Counted from the first letter of the stretch, positions 1 to 8,895 are shown. The stretch: DNA of 64,000 bases from Tetradesmus obliquus (GCA_030272155.1 CP126200.1:3224001-3288000), one strand, 5' to 3'. Program-made: numbers and translations. The notes: generated by a model from the sequence alone, not told the origin.

Positions 1-362
1 GGAAACTCACTGGCCGGCTAAAATTCCTACTGGACGATTTTATCCCGGACGTTCCATGCCCAAGCATATTAGGCCCTCACATGCCTAGGACTGACGTACG
101 AAAATAAGCGCAGCGGCCTTCGATGCGCCCCGACGGTTGAATTTTCGCTCCGGCCCGCCTCGTGGCCCATCATGGAAATGTGCTAGGTGTGCTTCCTGAA
201 AGTTCATTCATTGTTATATCTCTTTGTAAAATGTTGATGTATCAAGTTTGAAGCCGTACGAATGTCCTGGGGGCAGGATGCGGGTTGGCACGGGTGTCTG
301 TGAACCGCCACTGGAAACTCACTGGCCGGCTAAAATTCCTACTGGGCGATTTTATCCCGGAC

Positions 363-363
<1 letters not shown>
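1..363 (+). repeat. Partial unit at window start (end of S2 plus S3)
   Basis: Bases 1-255 are the 3' part of an S2 block with the usual TGTAA near its end. Bases 256-363 are the 108-bp S3 block, which stops at the ggacg that borders the next T tract. No deviation from the standard unit is seen. Confidence 0.95.
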
Positions 364-404
<41 letters not shown>

Positions 405-843
405 AAGCAAGAACGTTACAAGGGCTGACCTAAATAACTGTGCACTTGCTCCATAAAAAGATCCATTGAGAGAGTGAGGCAACCTGTTCCGCACTCACTC
501 CACAGGTCTCTTGTACCAAGAGACGCTGTCACACGATCATGCAGACAGCCCCTTGCGGAGCAGCCCCGAAAGGCATCCAGGACCTGACCGAGTGCCCAGA
601 CTCCACTAAAATCACAGTCGCGCAATGACGTCCTGTGATGTGTGACAGACCGTGATTGGCCCTTGAAACAAAATTTGTCCATGACGTAACTGTCAGCTAT
701 CACTGCATGATCGTGTGACAGCGTCTCTTGGTACAAGAGACCTGTGGAGTGAGTGCGGAACAGGTTGCCTCATTCTCTCAATGGATCTTTTTATGGAGCA
801 AGTGCACAGTTATTTAGGTCCGCCCTTGTAACGTTCTTGCTTC

Positions 844-875
<32 letters not shown>

Positions 876-2071
876 TCACTGCATGGTGACTTGTACACCT
901 CTACAAGCTGCACTTTTAGCGTTCTTGCTTCAAAAAAATGAAAAGCTGCACTTTACAGGCAGCATTACGACACCTACACAAGACGCCTATTAATAGGTGA
1001 CGGATTGTCGACACAGACAATCGACTGTGATTTTAGTGGAGTCTGGGCACTCGGTCAGGTCCTGGATGCCTTTCAGGGCTGCTCCGCACGGGGCTGTCTG
1101 CATGATCGTGTGACAGCGTCTCTTGGTGAAAGAGACCTGTGGGGTGAGTGCGGAACAGGTTGCCTCACTCTCTCAACGGATCTTTTTATGGAGCAAGTGC
1201 ACAGTTATTTAGGTCAGCCCTTGTAACGTTCTTGCTTCAAAAAAAAAACAAAAAAAACGTTCTTGCTTCAAAAACAAAAAAAAATGCAGGCAGCCCCGTG
1301 CGGAGCAGCCTCGAAAGGCATCCAGGACCTGACCGAGTGCCCGTACGAATGTCCTGGGGCAGGATGCGGGTTGGCACGGGTGTCTGTGAACCGCCACTGG
1401 AAACTCACTGGCCGGCTAAAATTCCTACTGGACAATTTTATCCCGGACGTTCCATGCCCAAGCATGTTAGGCCCTTACATGCCTAGGACTGACATACGAA
1501 AATAAGCGCAGCGGCCTTCGATGCGCCCCGACGGTTGAATTTCGCTCCGGGCCGCCTCGTGGCCCATTCTGGAAATGTGCTAGGTGTGCTTCCTGAAAGT
1601 TCATTCATTGTTATATCTCTTTGTAAAATGTTGATGTATCAAATTTGAAGCCGTACGAATGTCCTGGGGGCAGGATGCGGGTTGGCACGGGTGTCTGTGA
1701 ACCGCCACTGGAAACTCACTGGCCGGCTAAAATTCCTACTGGACGATTTTATCCCGGACGTTCCATGCCCAAGCATATTAGGCCCTCACATGCCTAGGAC
1801 TGACGTACGAAAATAAGCGCAGCGGCCTTCGATGCGCCCCGACGGTTGAATTTTCGCTCCGGCCCGCCTCGTGGCCCATCATGGAAATGTGCTAGGTGTG
1901 CTTCCTGAAAGTTCATTCATTGTTATATCTCTTTGTAAAATGTTGATGTATCAAGTTTGAAGCCGTACGAATGTCCTGGGGGCAGGATGCGGGTTGGCAC
2001 GGGTGTCTGTGAACCGCCACTGGAAACTCACTGGCCGGCTAAAATTCCTACTGGGCGATTTTATCCCGGAC

Positions 2072-2072
<1 letters not shown>
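364..2072 (+). repeat. Unit 1 (1,709 bp), variant
   Basis: T tract of 40 instead of 37. The A tail of mini-copy D is broken by 'tg' at 939-940. The same two marks and the same 1,709-bp length recur only in the unit at 20426. Confidence 0.95.
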
Positions 2073-2110
<38 letters not shown>

Positions 2111-2549
2111 AAGCAAGAACGTTACAAGGGCTGACCTAAATAACTGTGCACTTGCTCCATAAAAAGATCCATTGAGAGAGTGAGGCAACCTGTTCCGCAC
2201 TCACTCCACAGGTCTCTTGTACCAAGAGACGCTGTCACACGATCATGCAGACAGCCCCTTGCGGAGCAGCCCCGAAAGGCATCCAGGACCTGACCGAGTG
2301 CCCAGACTCCACTAAAATCACAGTCGCGCAATGACGTCCTGTGATGTGTGACAGACCGTGATTGGCCCTTGAAACAAAATTTGTCCATGACGTAACTGTC
2401 AGCTATCACTGCATGATCGTGTGACAGCGTCTCTTGGTACAAGAGACCTGTGGAGTGAGTGCGGAACAGGTTGCCTCATTCTCTCAATGGATCTTTTTAT
2501 GGAGCAAGTGCACAGTTATTTAGGTCCGCCCTTGTAACGTTCTTGCTTC

Positions 2550-2581
<32 letters not shown>

Positions 2582-3777
2582 TCACTGCATGGTGACTTGT
2601 ACACCTCTACAAGCTGCACTTTTAGCGTTCTTGCTTCAAAAAAAAAAAAAGCTGCACTTTACAGGCAGCATTACGACACCTACACAAGACGCCTATTAAT
2701 AGGTGACGGATTGTCGACACAGACAATCGACTGTGATTTTAGTGGAGTCTGGGCACTCGGTCAGGTCCTGGATGCCTTTCAGGGCTGCTCCGCACGGGGC
2801 TGTCTGCATGATCGTGTGACAGCGTCTCTTGGTGAAAGAGACCTGTGGGGTGAGTGCGGAACAGGTTGCCTCACTCTCTCAACGGATCTTTTTATGGAGC
2901 AAGTGCACAGTTATTTAGGTCAGCCCTTGTAACGTTCTTGCTTCAAAAAAAAAACAAAAAAAACGTTCTTGCTTCAAAAACAAAAAAAAATGCAGGCAGC
3001 CCCGTGCGGAGCAGCCTCGAAAGGCATCCAGGACCTGACCGAGTGCCCGTACGAATGTCCTGGGGCAGGATGCGGGTTGGCACGGGTGTCTGTGAACCGC
3101 CACTGGAAACTCACTGGCCGGCTAAAATTCCTACTGGACAATTTTATCCCGGACGTTCCATGCCCAAGCATGTTAGGCCCTTACATGCCTAGGACTGACA
3201 TACGAAAATAAGCGCAGCGGCCTTCGATGCGCCCCGACGGTTGAATTTCGCTCCGGGCCGCCTCGTGGCCCATTCTGGAAATGTGCTAGGTGTGCTTCCT
3301 GAAAGTTCATTCATTGTTATATCTCTTTGTAAAATGTTGATGTATCAAATTTGAAGCCGTACGAATGTCCTGGGGGCAGGATGCGGGTTGGCACGGGTGT
3401 CTGTGAACCGCCACTGGAAACTCACTGGCCGGCTAAAATTCCTACTGGACGATTTTATCCCGGACGTTCCATGCCCAAGCATATTAGGCCCTCACATGCC
3501 TAGGACTGACGTACGAAAATAAGCGCAGCGGCCTTCGATGCGCCCCGACGGTTGAATTTTCGCTCCGGCCCGCCTCGTGGCCCATCATGGAAATGTGCTA
3601 GGTGTGCTTCCTGAAAGTTCATTCATTGTTATATCTCTTTGTAAAATGTTGATGTATCAAGTTTGAAGCCGTACGAATGTCCTGGGGGCAGGATGCGGGT
3701 TGGCACGGGTGTCTGTGAACCGCCACTGGAAACTCACTGGCCGGCTAAAATTCCTACTGGGCGATTTTATCCCGGAC

Positions 3778-3778
<1 letters not shown>
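2073..3778 (+). repeat. Unit 2 (1,706 bp), standard
   Basis: Standard unit: T37, B tail of 28 A (counting the A shared with the target duplication), D tail of 13 A. I noticed no private change. Confidence 0.95.

Positions 3779-3815
<37 letters not shown>
3779..3815 (-). repeat. T tract = poly(A) tail of minus-strand copy A
   Basis: Thirty-seven T directly precede the reverse complement of the family 3' end (gaagcaagaacgttaca). On the minus strand this is a poly(A) tail. On the left it abuts ggacg of S3. The intact S1 and S2 blocks read ggacgttccatgcc at this point, so the tail marks an insertion into S. Length over the array ranges from 29 to 40. Confidence 0.93.
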
Positions 3816-3816
<1 letters not shown>

Positions 3817-4106
3817 AAGCAAGAACGTTACAAGGGCTGACCTAAATAACTGTGCACTTGCTCCATAAAAAGATCCATTGAGAGAGTGAGGCAACCTGTT
3901 CCGCACTCACTCCACAGGTCTCTTGTACCAAGAGACGCTGTCACACGATCATGCAGACAGCCCCTTGCGGAGCAGCCCCGAAAGGCATCCAGGACCTGAC
4001 CGAGTGCCCAGACTCCACTAAAATCACAGTCGCGCAATGACGTCCTGTGATGTGTGACAGACCGTGATTGGCCCTTGAAACAAAATTTGTCCATGACGTA
4101 ACTGTC

Positions 4107-4120
4107 AGCTATCACTGCAT
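4107..4120 (+). repeat. Left target-site duplication of copy B
   Basis: agctatcactgcat precedes B here and recurs at 4283-4296 after B's tail. The uninterrupted relative at 55404-55417 has one copy of the corresponding site, in slightly diverged form (ctatcgctgcatgg). Confidence 0.93.
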
Positions 4121-4255
4121 GATCGTGTGACAGCGTCTCTTGGTACAAGAGACCTGTGGAGTGAGTGCGGAACAGGTTGCCTCATTCTCTCAATGGATCT
4201 TTTTATGGAGCAAGTGCACAGTTATTTAGGTCCGCCCTTGTAACGTTCTTGCTTC

Positions 4256-4282
<27 letters not shown>
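4121..4282 (+). mobile_element. Copy B: 5'-truncated insertion with A27 tail inside A
   Basis: A 135-bp body (4121-4255) ends in TGTAA, 12 nt, then 27 A, and is flanked by the 14-bp duplication agctatcactgcat. It is the 3' end of the A family in the opposite orientation, so A and B form an inverted pair about 98% identical over ~135 bp. At the 5' join the element and the target share ctgcat, a 6-bp microhomology, as is common at 5'-truncated LINE ends. B carries cctcattctctc and ggtccgccc, the marks of the young copies at 61714 and 63416, so it belongs to that subfamily and not to the A or C type. Confidence 0.93.
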
Positions 4283-4287
<5 letters not shown>

Positions 4288-4296
4288 TCACTGCAT
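4283..4296 (+). repeat. Right target-site duplication of copy B
   Basis: Second copy of agctatcactgcat directly after B's A tail; A resumes at 4297. Confidence 0.93.
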
Positions 4297-4316
4297 GGTG
4301 ACTTGTACACCTCTAC

Positions 4317-4328
4317 AAGCTGCACTTT
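4317..4328 (+). repeat. Left target-site duplication of mini-copy D
   Basis: aagctgcacttt, repeated at 4355-4366. Both long elements (near 55438 and 63744) have this site once, uninterrupted. Confidence 0.88.
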
Positions 4329-4354
4329 TAGCGTTCTTGCTTCAAAAAAAAAAA
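4329..4354 (+). mobile_element. Mini-copy D: ~12-15 nt of family 3' end plus A tail
   Basis: Between the two copies of aagctgcacttt lie only tagcgttcttgcttc and the A run (13 A in total, the last two shared with the duplication). The last 12 nt, cgttcttgcttc, are exactly the end of the family; the three bases before do not match it and may be untemplated. It is an almost completely truncated retrotransposition event. The empty site is preserved at 55438 and 63744, which shows that this is an insertion and not a deletion. Confidence 0.85.
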
Positions 4355-4366
4355 AAGCTGCACTTT
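4355..4366 (+). repeat. Right target-site duplication of mini-copy D
   Basis: Second aagctgcacttt, followed by acaggcagc of copy A. Confidence 0.88.
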
Positions 4367-4397
4367 ACAGGCAGCATTACGACACCTACACAAGACG

Positions 4398-4409
4398 CCT
4401 ATTAATAGG
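4398..4409. repeat. 12-bp perfect palindrome near the truncated end of A
   Basis: cctattaatagg is self-complementary. It lies a few bases before a second inverted repeat (gattgtc, 6-nt loop, gacaatc) whose right arm ends exactly where A meets C. Both are also present in the long elements G and G', so they belong to the family and are not made by the join. Confidence 0.85.
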
Positions 4410-4529
4410 TGACGGATTGTCGACACAGACAATCGACTGTGATTTTAGTGGAGTCTGGGCACTCGGTCAGGTCCTGGATGCCTTTCAGGGCTGCTCCGCA
4501 CGGGGCTGTCTGCATGATCGTGTGACAGC

Positions 4530-4548
4530 GTCTCTTGGTGAAAGAGAC
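4530..4548 (+). other. Conserved stem-loop in the 3' end of the family (copy C version)
   Basis: GTCTCTTGGTGAAAGAGAC folds as a 7-bp stem with a 5-nt loop. In A, B, G and G' the same place reads GTCTCTTGGTACAAGAGAC, an 8-bp stem with a 3-nt loop. It lies ~100 nt before the poly(A) site. In many LINEs a 3'-UTR stem-loop is bound by the reverse transcriptase; that role here is inference. Confidence 0.6.
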
Positions 4549-4633
4549 CTGTGGGGTGAGTGCGGAACAGGTTGCCTCACTCTCTCAACGGATCTTTTTA
4601 TGGAGCAAGTGCACAGTTATTTAGGTCAGCCCT

Positions 4634-4638
4634 TGTAA
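4634..4638 (+). promoter_or_regulatory. TGTAA polyadenylation signal of copy C
   Basis: TGTAA is followed by 12 nt and then the A tail. The same signal and spacing occur in every copy of the family, B included. TGTAA is the established poly(A) signal of chlorophyte green algae. Confidence 0.8.
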
Positions 4639-4669
4639 CGTTCTTGCTTCAAAAAAAAAACAAAAAAAA

Positions 4670-4696
4670 CGTTCTTGCTTCAAAAACAAAAAAAAA
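4670..4696 (+). mobile_element. Mini-copy E: second 12-nt 3'-end fragment with A tail
   Basis: cgttcttgcttc followed by A5-c-A9 sits directly behind the tail of C. It is the same 12 nt as in D. It could be a separate insertion into C's tail, where a target duplication would be hidden in the A run, or a re-copying of the 3' end during the C event. The number of A in the last run varies: 8 in the unit ending 13609, 10 in the unit at 15313. Confidence 0.7.
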
Positions 4697-4754
4697 TGCA
4701 GGCAGCCCCGTGCGGAGCAGCCTCGAAAGGCATCCAGGACCTGACCGAGTGCCC
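4697..4754 (-). mobile_element. Scrap F: 58-bp internal fragment of the family, inverted
   Basis: Reverse-complemented, it matches the stretch gggcactcgg...gctgcctgca in the middle of copy C (4461-4518), with about three differences. It has neither the 3' end nor a tail and is fused directly to gtacgaatg of S1. It may be the inverted part of a twin-primed insertion or debris of the rearrangement that closed the unit. Confidence 0.75.
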
Positions 4755-5064
4755 GTACGAATGTCCTGGGGCAGGATGCGGGTTGGCACGGGTGTCTGTG
4801 AACCGCCACTGGAAACTCACTGGCCGGCTAAAATTCCTACTGGACAATTTTATCCCGGACGTTCCATGCCCAAGCATGTTAGGCCCTTACATGCCTAGGA
4901 CTGACATACGAAAATAAGCGCAGCGGCCTTCGATGCGCCCCGACGGTTGAATTTCGCTCCGGGCCGCCTCGTGGCCCATTCTGGAAATGTGCTAGGTGTG
5001 CTTCCTGAAAGTTCATTCATTGTTATATCTCTTTGTAAAATGTTGATGTATCAAATTTGAAGCC
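4755..5064 (+). repeat. S1: 310-bp 3'-end block, first copy
   Basis: Unrelated to the A/B/C family. It starts at gtacgaatg and ends at gaagcc. It carries a 53-codon open tail, YECPGAGCGLARVSVNRHWK onward to a TAA after DIRK at ~4917, then ~145 bp with TGTAA at 5034-5038. The layout (frame end, short 3' UTR, poly(A) signal) suggests the 3' end of a retroelement or gene. A C-x4-C followed by one H is visible, too little for a zinc-finger call. S1 has cctggggcagg where S2 and S3 have one more g, so only S1 keeps the frame. It differs from S2 at about ten places in 310. Confidence 0.85.
5034..5038 (+). promoter_or_regulatory. TGTAA polyadenylation signal in S1
   Basis: TGTAA 26 nt before the S1/S2 boundary. 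No A tail follows; the next S copy begins directly. Confidence 0.6.
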
Positions 5065-5376
5065 GTACGAATGTCCTGGGGGCAGGATGCGGGTTGGCAC
5101 GGGTGTCTGTGAACCGCCACTGGAAACTCACTGGCCGGCTAAAATTCCTACTGGACGATTTTATCCCGGACGTTCCATGCCCAAGCATATTAGGCCCTCA
5201 CATGCCTAGGACTGACGTACGAAAATAAGCGCAGCGGCCTTCGATGCGCCCCGACGGTTGAATTTTCGCTCCGGCCCGCCTCGTGGCCCATCATGGAAAT
5301 GTGCTAGGTGTGCTTCCTGAAAGTTCATTCATTGTTATATCTCTTTGTAAAATGTTGATGTATCAAGTTTGAAGCC
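5065..5376 (+). repeat. S2: 312-bp 3'-end block, second copy
   Basis: Direct repeat of S1. The extra g in the gggggcagg run shifts the frame that is open in S1. It has its own TGTAA at 5346-5350. Confidence 0.88.
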
Positions 5377-5483
5377 GTACGAATGTCCTGGGGGCAGGAT
5401 GCGGGTTGGCACGGGTGTCTGTGAACCGCCACTGGAAACTCACTGGCCGGCTAAAATTCCTACTGGGCGATTTTATCCCGGAC

Positions 5484-5484
<1 letters not shown>
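5377..5484 (+). repeat. S3: 108-bp partial block, interrupted by the next unit's T tract
   Basis: First third of an S block, ending at ggacg where the A tail of the next unit begins. It differs from S2 at ctgggcgat (S2 has ctggacgat). Confidence 0.88.
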
Positions 5485-5522
<38 letters not shown>

Positions 5523-5961
5523 AAGCAAGAACGTTACAAGGGCTGACCTAAATAACTGTGCACTTGCTCCATAAAAAGATCCATTGAGAGAGTGAGGCAA
5601 CCTGTTCCGCACTCACTCCACAGGTCTCTTGTACCAAGAGACGCTGTCACACGATCATGCAGACAGCCCCTTGCGGAGCAGCCCCGAAAGGCATCCAGGA
5701 CCTGACCGAGTGCCCAGACTCCACTAAAATCACAGTCGCGCAATGACGTCCTGTGATGTGTGACAGACCGTGATTGGCCCTTGAAACAAAATTTGTCCAT
5801 GACGTAACTGTCAGCTATCACTGCATGATCGTGTGACAGCGTCTCTTGGTACAAGAGACCTGTGGAGTGAGTGCGGAACAGGTTGCCTCATTCTCTCAAT
5901 GGATCTTTTTATGGAGCAAGTGCACAGTTATTTAGGTCCGCCCTTGTAACGTTCTTGCTTC

Positions 5962-5993
<32 letters not shown>

Positions 5994-7189
5994 TCACTGC
6001 ATGGTGACTTGTACACCTCTACAAGCTGCACTTTTAGCGTTCTTGCTTCAAAAAAAAAAAAAGCTGCACTTTACAGGCAGCATTACGACACCTACACAAG
6101 ACGCCTATTAATAGGTGACGGATTGTCGACACAGACAATCGACTGTGATTTTAGTGGAGTCTGGGCACTCGGTCAGGTCCTGGATGCCTTTCAGGGCTGC
6201 TCCGCACGGGGCTGTCTGCATGATCGTGTGACAGCGTCTCTTGGTGAAAGAGACCTGTGGGGTGAGTGCGGAACAGGTTGCCTCACTCTCTCAACGGATC
6301 TTTTTATGGAGCAAGTGCACAGTTATTTAGGTCAGCCCTTGTAACGTTCTTGCTTCAAAAAAAAAACAAAAAAAACGTTCTTGCTTCAAAAACAAAAAAA
6401 AATGCAGGCAGCCCCGTGCGGAGCAGCCTCGAAAGGCATCCAGGACCTGACCGAGTGCCCGTACGAATGTCCTGGGGCAGGATGCGGGTTGGCACGGGTG
6501 TCTGTGAACCGCCACTGGAAACTCACTGGCCGGCTAAAATTCCTACTGGACAATTTTATCCCGGACGTTCCATGCCCAAGCATGTTAGGCCCTTACATGC
6601 CTAGGACTGACATACGAAAATAAGCGCAGCGGCCTTCGATGCGCCCCGACGGTTGAATTTCGCTCCGGGCCGCCTCGTGGCCCATTCTGGAAATGTGCTA
6701 GGTGTGCTTCCTGAAAGTTCATTCATTGTTATATCTCTTTGTAAAATGTTGATGTATCAAATTTGAAGCCGTACGAATGTCCTGGGGGCAGGATGCGGGT
6801 TGGCACGGGTGTCTGTGAACCGCCACTGGAAACTCACTGGCCGGCTAAAATTCCTACTGGACGATTTTATCCCGGACGTTCCATGCCCAAGCATATTAGG
6901 CCCTCACATGCCTAGGACTGACGTACGAAAATAAGCGCAGCGGCCTTCGATGCGCCCCGACGGTTGAATTTTCGCTCCGGCCCGCCTCGTGGCCCATCAT
7001 GGAAATGTGCTAGGTGTGCTTCCTGAAAGTTCATTCATTGTTATATCTCTTTGTAAAATGTTGATGTATCAAGTTTGAAGCCGTACGAATGTCCTGGGGG
7101 CAGGATGCGGGTTGGCACGGGTGTCTGTGAACCGCCACTGGAAACTCACTGGCCGGCTAAAATTCCTACTGGGCGATTTTATCCCGGAC

Positions 7190-7190
<1 letters not shown>
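5485..7190 (+). repeat. Unit 4 (1,706 bp), standard
   Basis: Same homopolymer lengths and parts as the unit at 3779; no private change noticed. Confidence 0.95.
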
Positions 7191-7228
<38 letters not shown>

Positions 7229-7667
7229 AAGCAAGAACGTTACAAGGGCTGACCTAAATAACTGTGCACTTGCTCCATAAAAAGATCCATTGAGAGAGTG
7301 AGGCAACCTGTTCCGCACTCACTCCACAGGTCTCTTGTACCAAGAGACGCTGTCACACGATCATGCAGACAGCCCCTTGCGGAGCAGCCCCGAAAGGCAT
7401 CCAGGACCTGACCGAGTGCCCAGACTCCACTAAAATCACAGTCGCGCAATGACGTCCTGTGATGTGTGACAGACCGTGATTGGCCCTTGAAACAAAATTT
7501 GTCCATGACGTAACTGTCAGCTATCACTGCATGATCGTGTGACAGCGTCTCTTGGTACAAGAGACCTGTGGAGTGAGTGCGGAACAGGTTGCCTCATTCT
7601 CTCAATGGATCTTTTTATGGAGCAAGTGCACAGTTATTTAGGTCCGCCCTTGTAACGTTCTTGCTTC

Positions 7668-7699
<32 letters not shown>

Positions 7700-8895
7700 T
7701 CACTGCATGGTGACTTGTACACCTCTACAAGCTGCACTTTTAGCGTTCTTGCTTCAAAAAAAAAAAAGGCTGCACTTTACAGGCAGCATTACGACACCTA
7801 CACAAGACGCCTATTAATAGGTGACGGATTGTCGACACAGACAATCGACTGTGATTTTAGTGGAGTCTGGGCACTCGGTCAGGTCCTGGATGCCTTTCAG
7901 GGCTGCTCCGCACGGGGCTGTCTGCATGATCGTGTGACAGCGTCTCTTGGTGAAAGAGACCTGTGGGGTGAGTGCGGAACAGGTTGCCTCACTCTCTCAA
8001 CGGATCTTTTTATGGAGCAAGTGCACAGTTATTTAGGTCAGCCCTTGTAACGTTCTTGCTTCAAAAAAAAAACAAAAAAAACGTTCTTGCTTCAAAAACA
8101 AAAAAAAATGCAGGCAGCCCCGTGCGGAGCAGCCTCGAAAGGCATCCAGGACCTGACCGAGTGCCCGTACGAATGTCCTGGGGCAGGATGCGGGTTGGCA
8201 CGGGTGTCTGTGAACCGCCACTGGAAACTCACTGGCCGGCTAAAATTCCTACTGGACAATTTTATCCCGGACGTTCCATGCCCAAGCATGTTAGGCCCTT
8301 ACATGCCTAGGACTGACATACGAAAATAAGCGCAGCGGCCTTCGATGCGCCCCGACGGTTGAATTTCGCTCCGGGCCGCCTCGTGGCCCATTCTGGAAAT
8401 GTGCTAGGTGTGCTTCCTGAAAGTTCATTCATTGTTATATCTCTTTGTAAAATGTTGATGTATCAAATTTGAAGCCGTACGAATGTCCTGGGGGCAGGAT
8501 GCGGGTTGGCACGGGTGTCTGTGAACCGCCACTGGAAACTCACTGGCCGGCTAAAATTCCTACTGGACGATTTTATCCCGGACGTTCCATGCCCAAGCAT
8601 ATTAGGCCCTCACATGCCTAGGACTGACGTACGAAAATAAGCGCAGCGGCCTTCGATGCGCCCCGACGGTTGAATTTTCGCTCCGGCCCGCCTCGTGGCC
8701 CATCATGGAAATGTGCTAGGTGTGCTTCCTGAAAGTTCATTCATTGTTATATCTCTTTGTAAAATGTTGATGTATCAAGTTTGAAGCCGTACGAATGTCC
8801 TGGGGGCAGGATGCGGGTTGGCACGGGTGTCTGTGAACCGCCACTGGAAACTCACTGGCCGGCTAAAATTCCTACTGGGCGATTTTATCCCGGAC

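Larger units (their letters stand above)
3816..4434 (-). mobile_element. Copy A: 5'-truncated LINE-like 3' end, minus strand, interrupted by B and D
   Basis: The element's 3' end is at 3816 and its truncated 5' end at 4434. Its own sequence is 3816-4120, 4297-4328 and 4367-4434, about 405 bp once the insertions and their duplications are removed. It aligns base for base, apart from small changes near the B site, with the longer element at 55110-55512, which lacks B and D. TGTAA lies on the minus strand 12 nt before the tail. No coding region is included. The right end is not a clean insertion end: it stops just after a 7-bp inverted repeat (gattgtc/gacaatc, 4415-4434) and is joined head to head to copy C, and no target duplication for A can be found. 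LINE-like rather than processed gene is inferred from repeated, variably truncated, tailed copies; no reverse transcriptase is seen here. Confidence 0.85.
4435..4669 (+). mobile_element. Copy C: 5'-truncated LINE-like 3' end, plus strand, head to head with A
   Basis: The body is 216 bp (4435-4650) and the tail is A10-c-A8. It starts at gactgtgatttt, a point inside the region A covers, and runs to the usual TGTAA (4634-4638) and 3' end. It is the most diverged member: tctttcag/acgggg in place of A's tcgggg/aagggg, ggtgaaag in place of ggtacaag, and tcaacgg in place of tcaatgg. A 19-nt hairpin (4530-4548) is kept despite the change. One frame stays open through the whole copy and ends at the TAA of TGTAA, but most differences between copies change the amino acid, so I do not call it coding. 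Confidence 0.88.
3779..5484 (+). repeat. Unit 3 (1,706 bp), used here as the reference unit
   Basis: A standard unit, broken down part by part in the entries from 3779 to 5484. Order: T37, A (minus, interrupted by B and D), C, E, F, S1, S2, S3. Confidence 0.96.

Noticed and set aside
3663-3845. Short plus-strand frame with a poly-Phe run
   Set aside because: It crosses the S3/T-tract/A join; the Phe run is the T tract.
3828-4148. A 106-codon minus-strand reading frame repeated in all units
   Set aside because: It spans the join between reversed B and A, so it cannot be an inherited gene. Differences among A, C and G in this frame are mostly amino-acid changing, and it lies in the 3' UTR of the long element.
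3816-4255. A DNA transposon or MITE with ~135-bp terminal inverted repeats (A and B as arms)
   Set aside because: B has its own A tail and a 14-bp duplication lying inside A, and G shows A without B. The arms are two separate tailed insertions in opposite orientation.
4165-4638. A 157-codon plus-strand reading frame with a poly-Lys run
   Set aside because: It reads through B's A tail, A, D's A tail and C, and breaks when a tail changes by one base (units at 15313, 17017, 18722). The Lys run is just the poly(A).
4675-4917. 80-codon frame starting in E/F and running through S1
   Set aside because: The start lies in scrap F and its upstream tail. Only the S1 part (from YECPG) may descend from a real coding end; the fusion is accidental.
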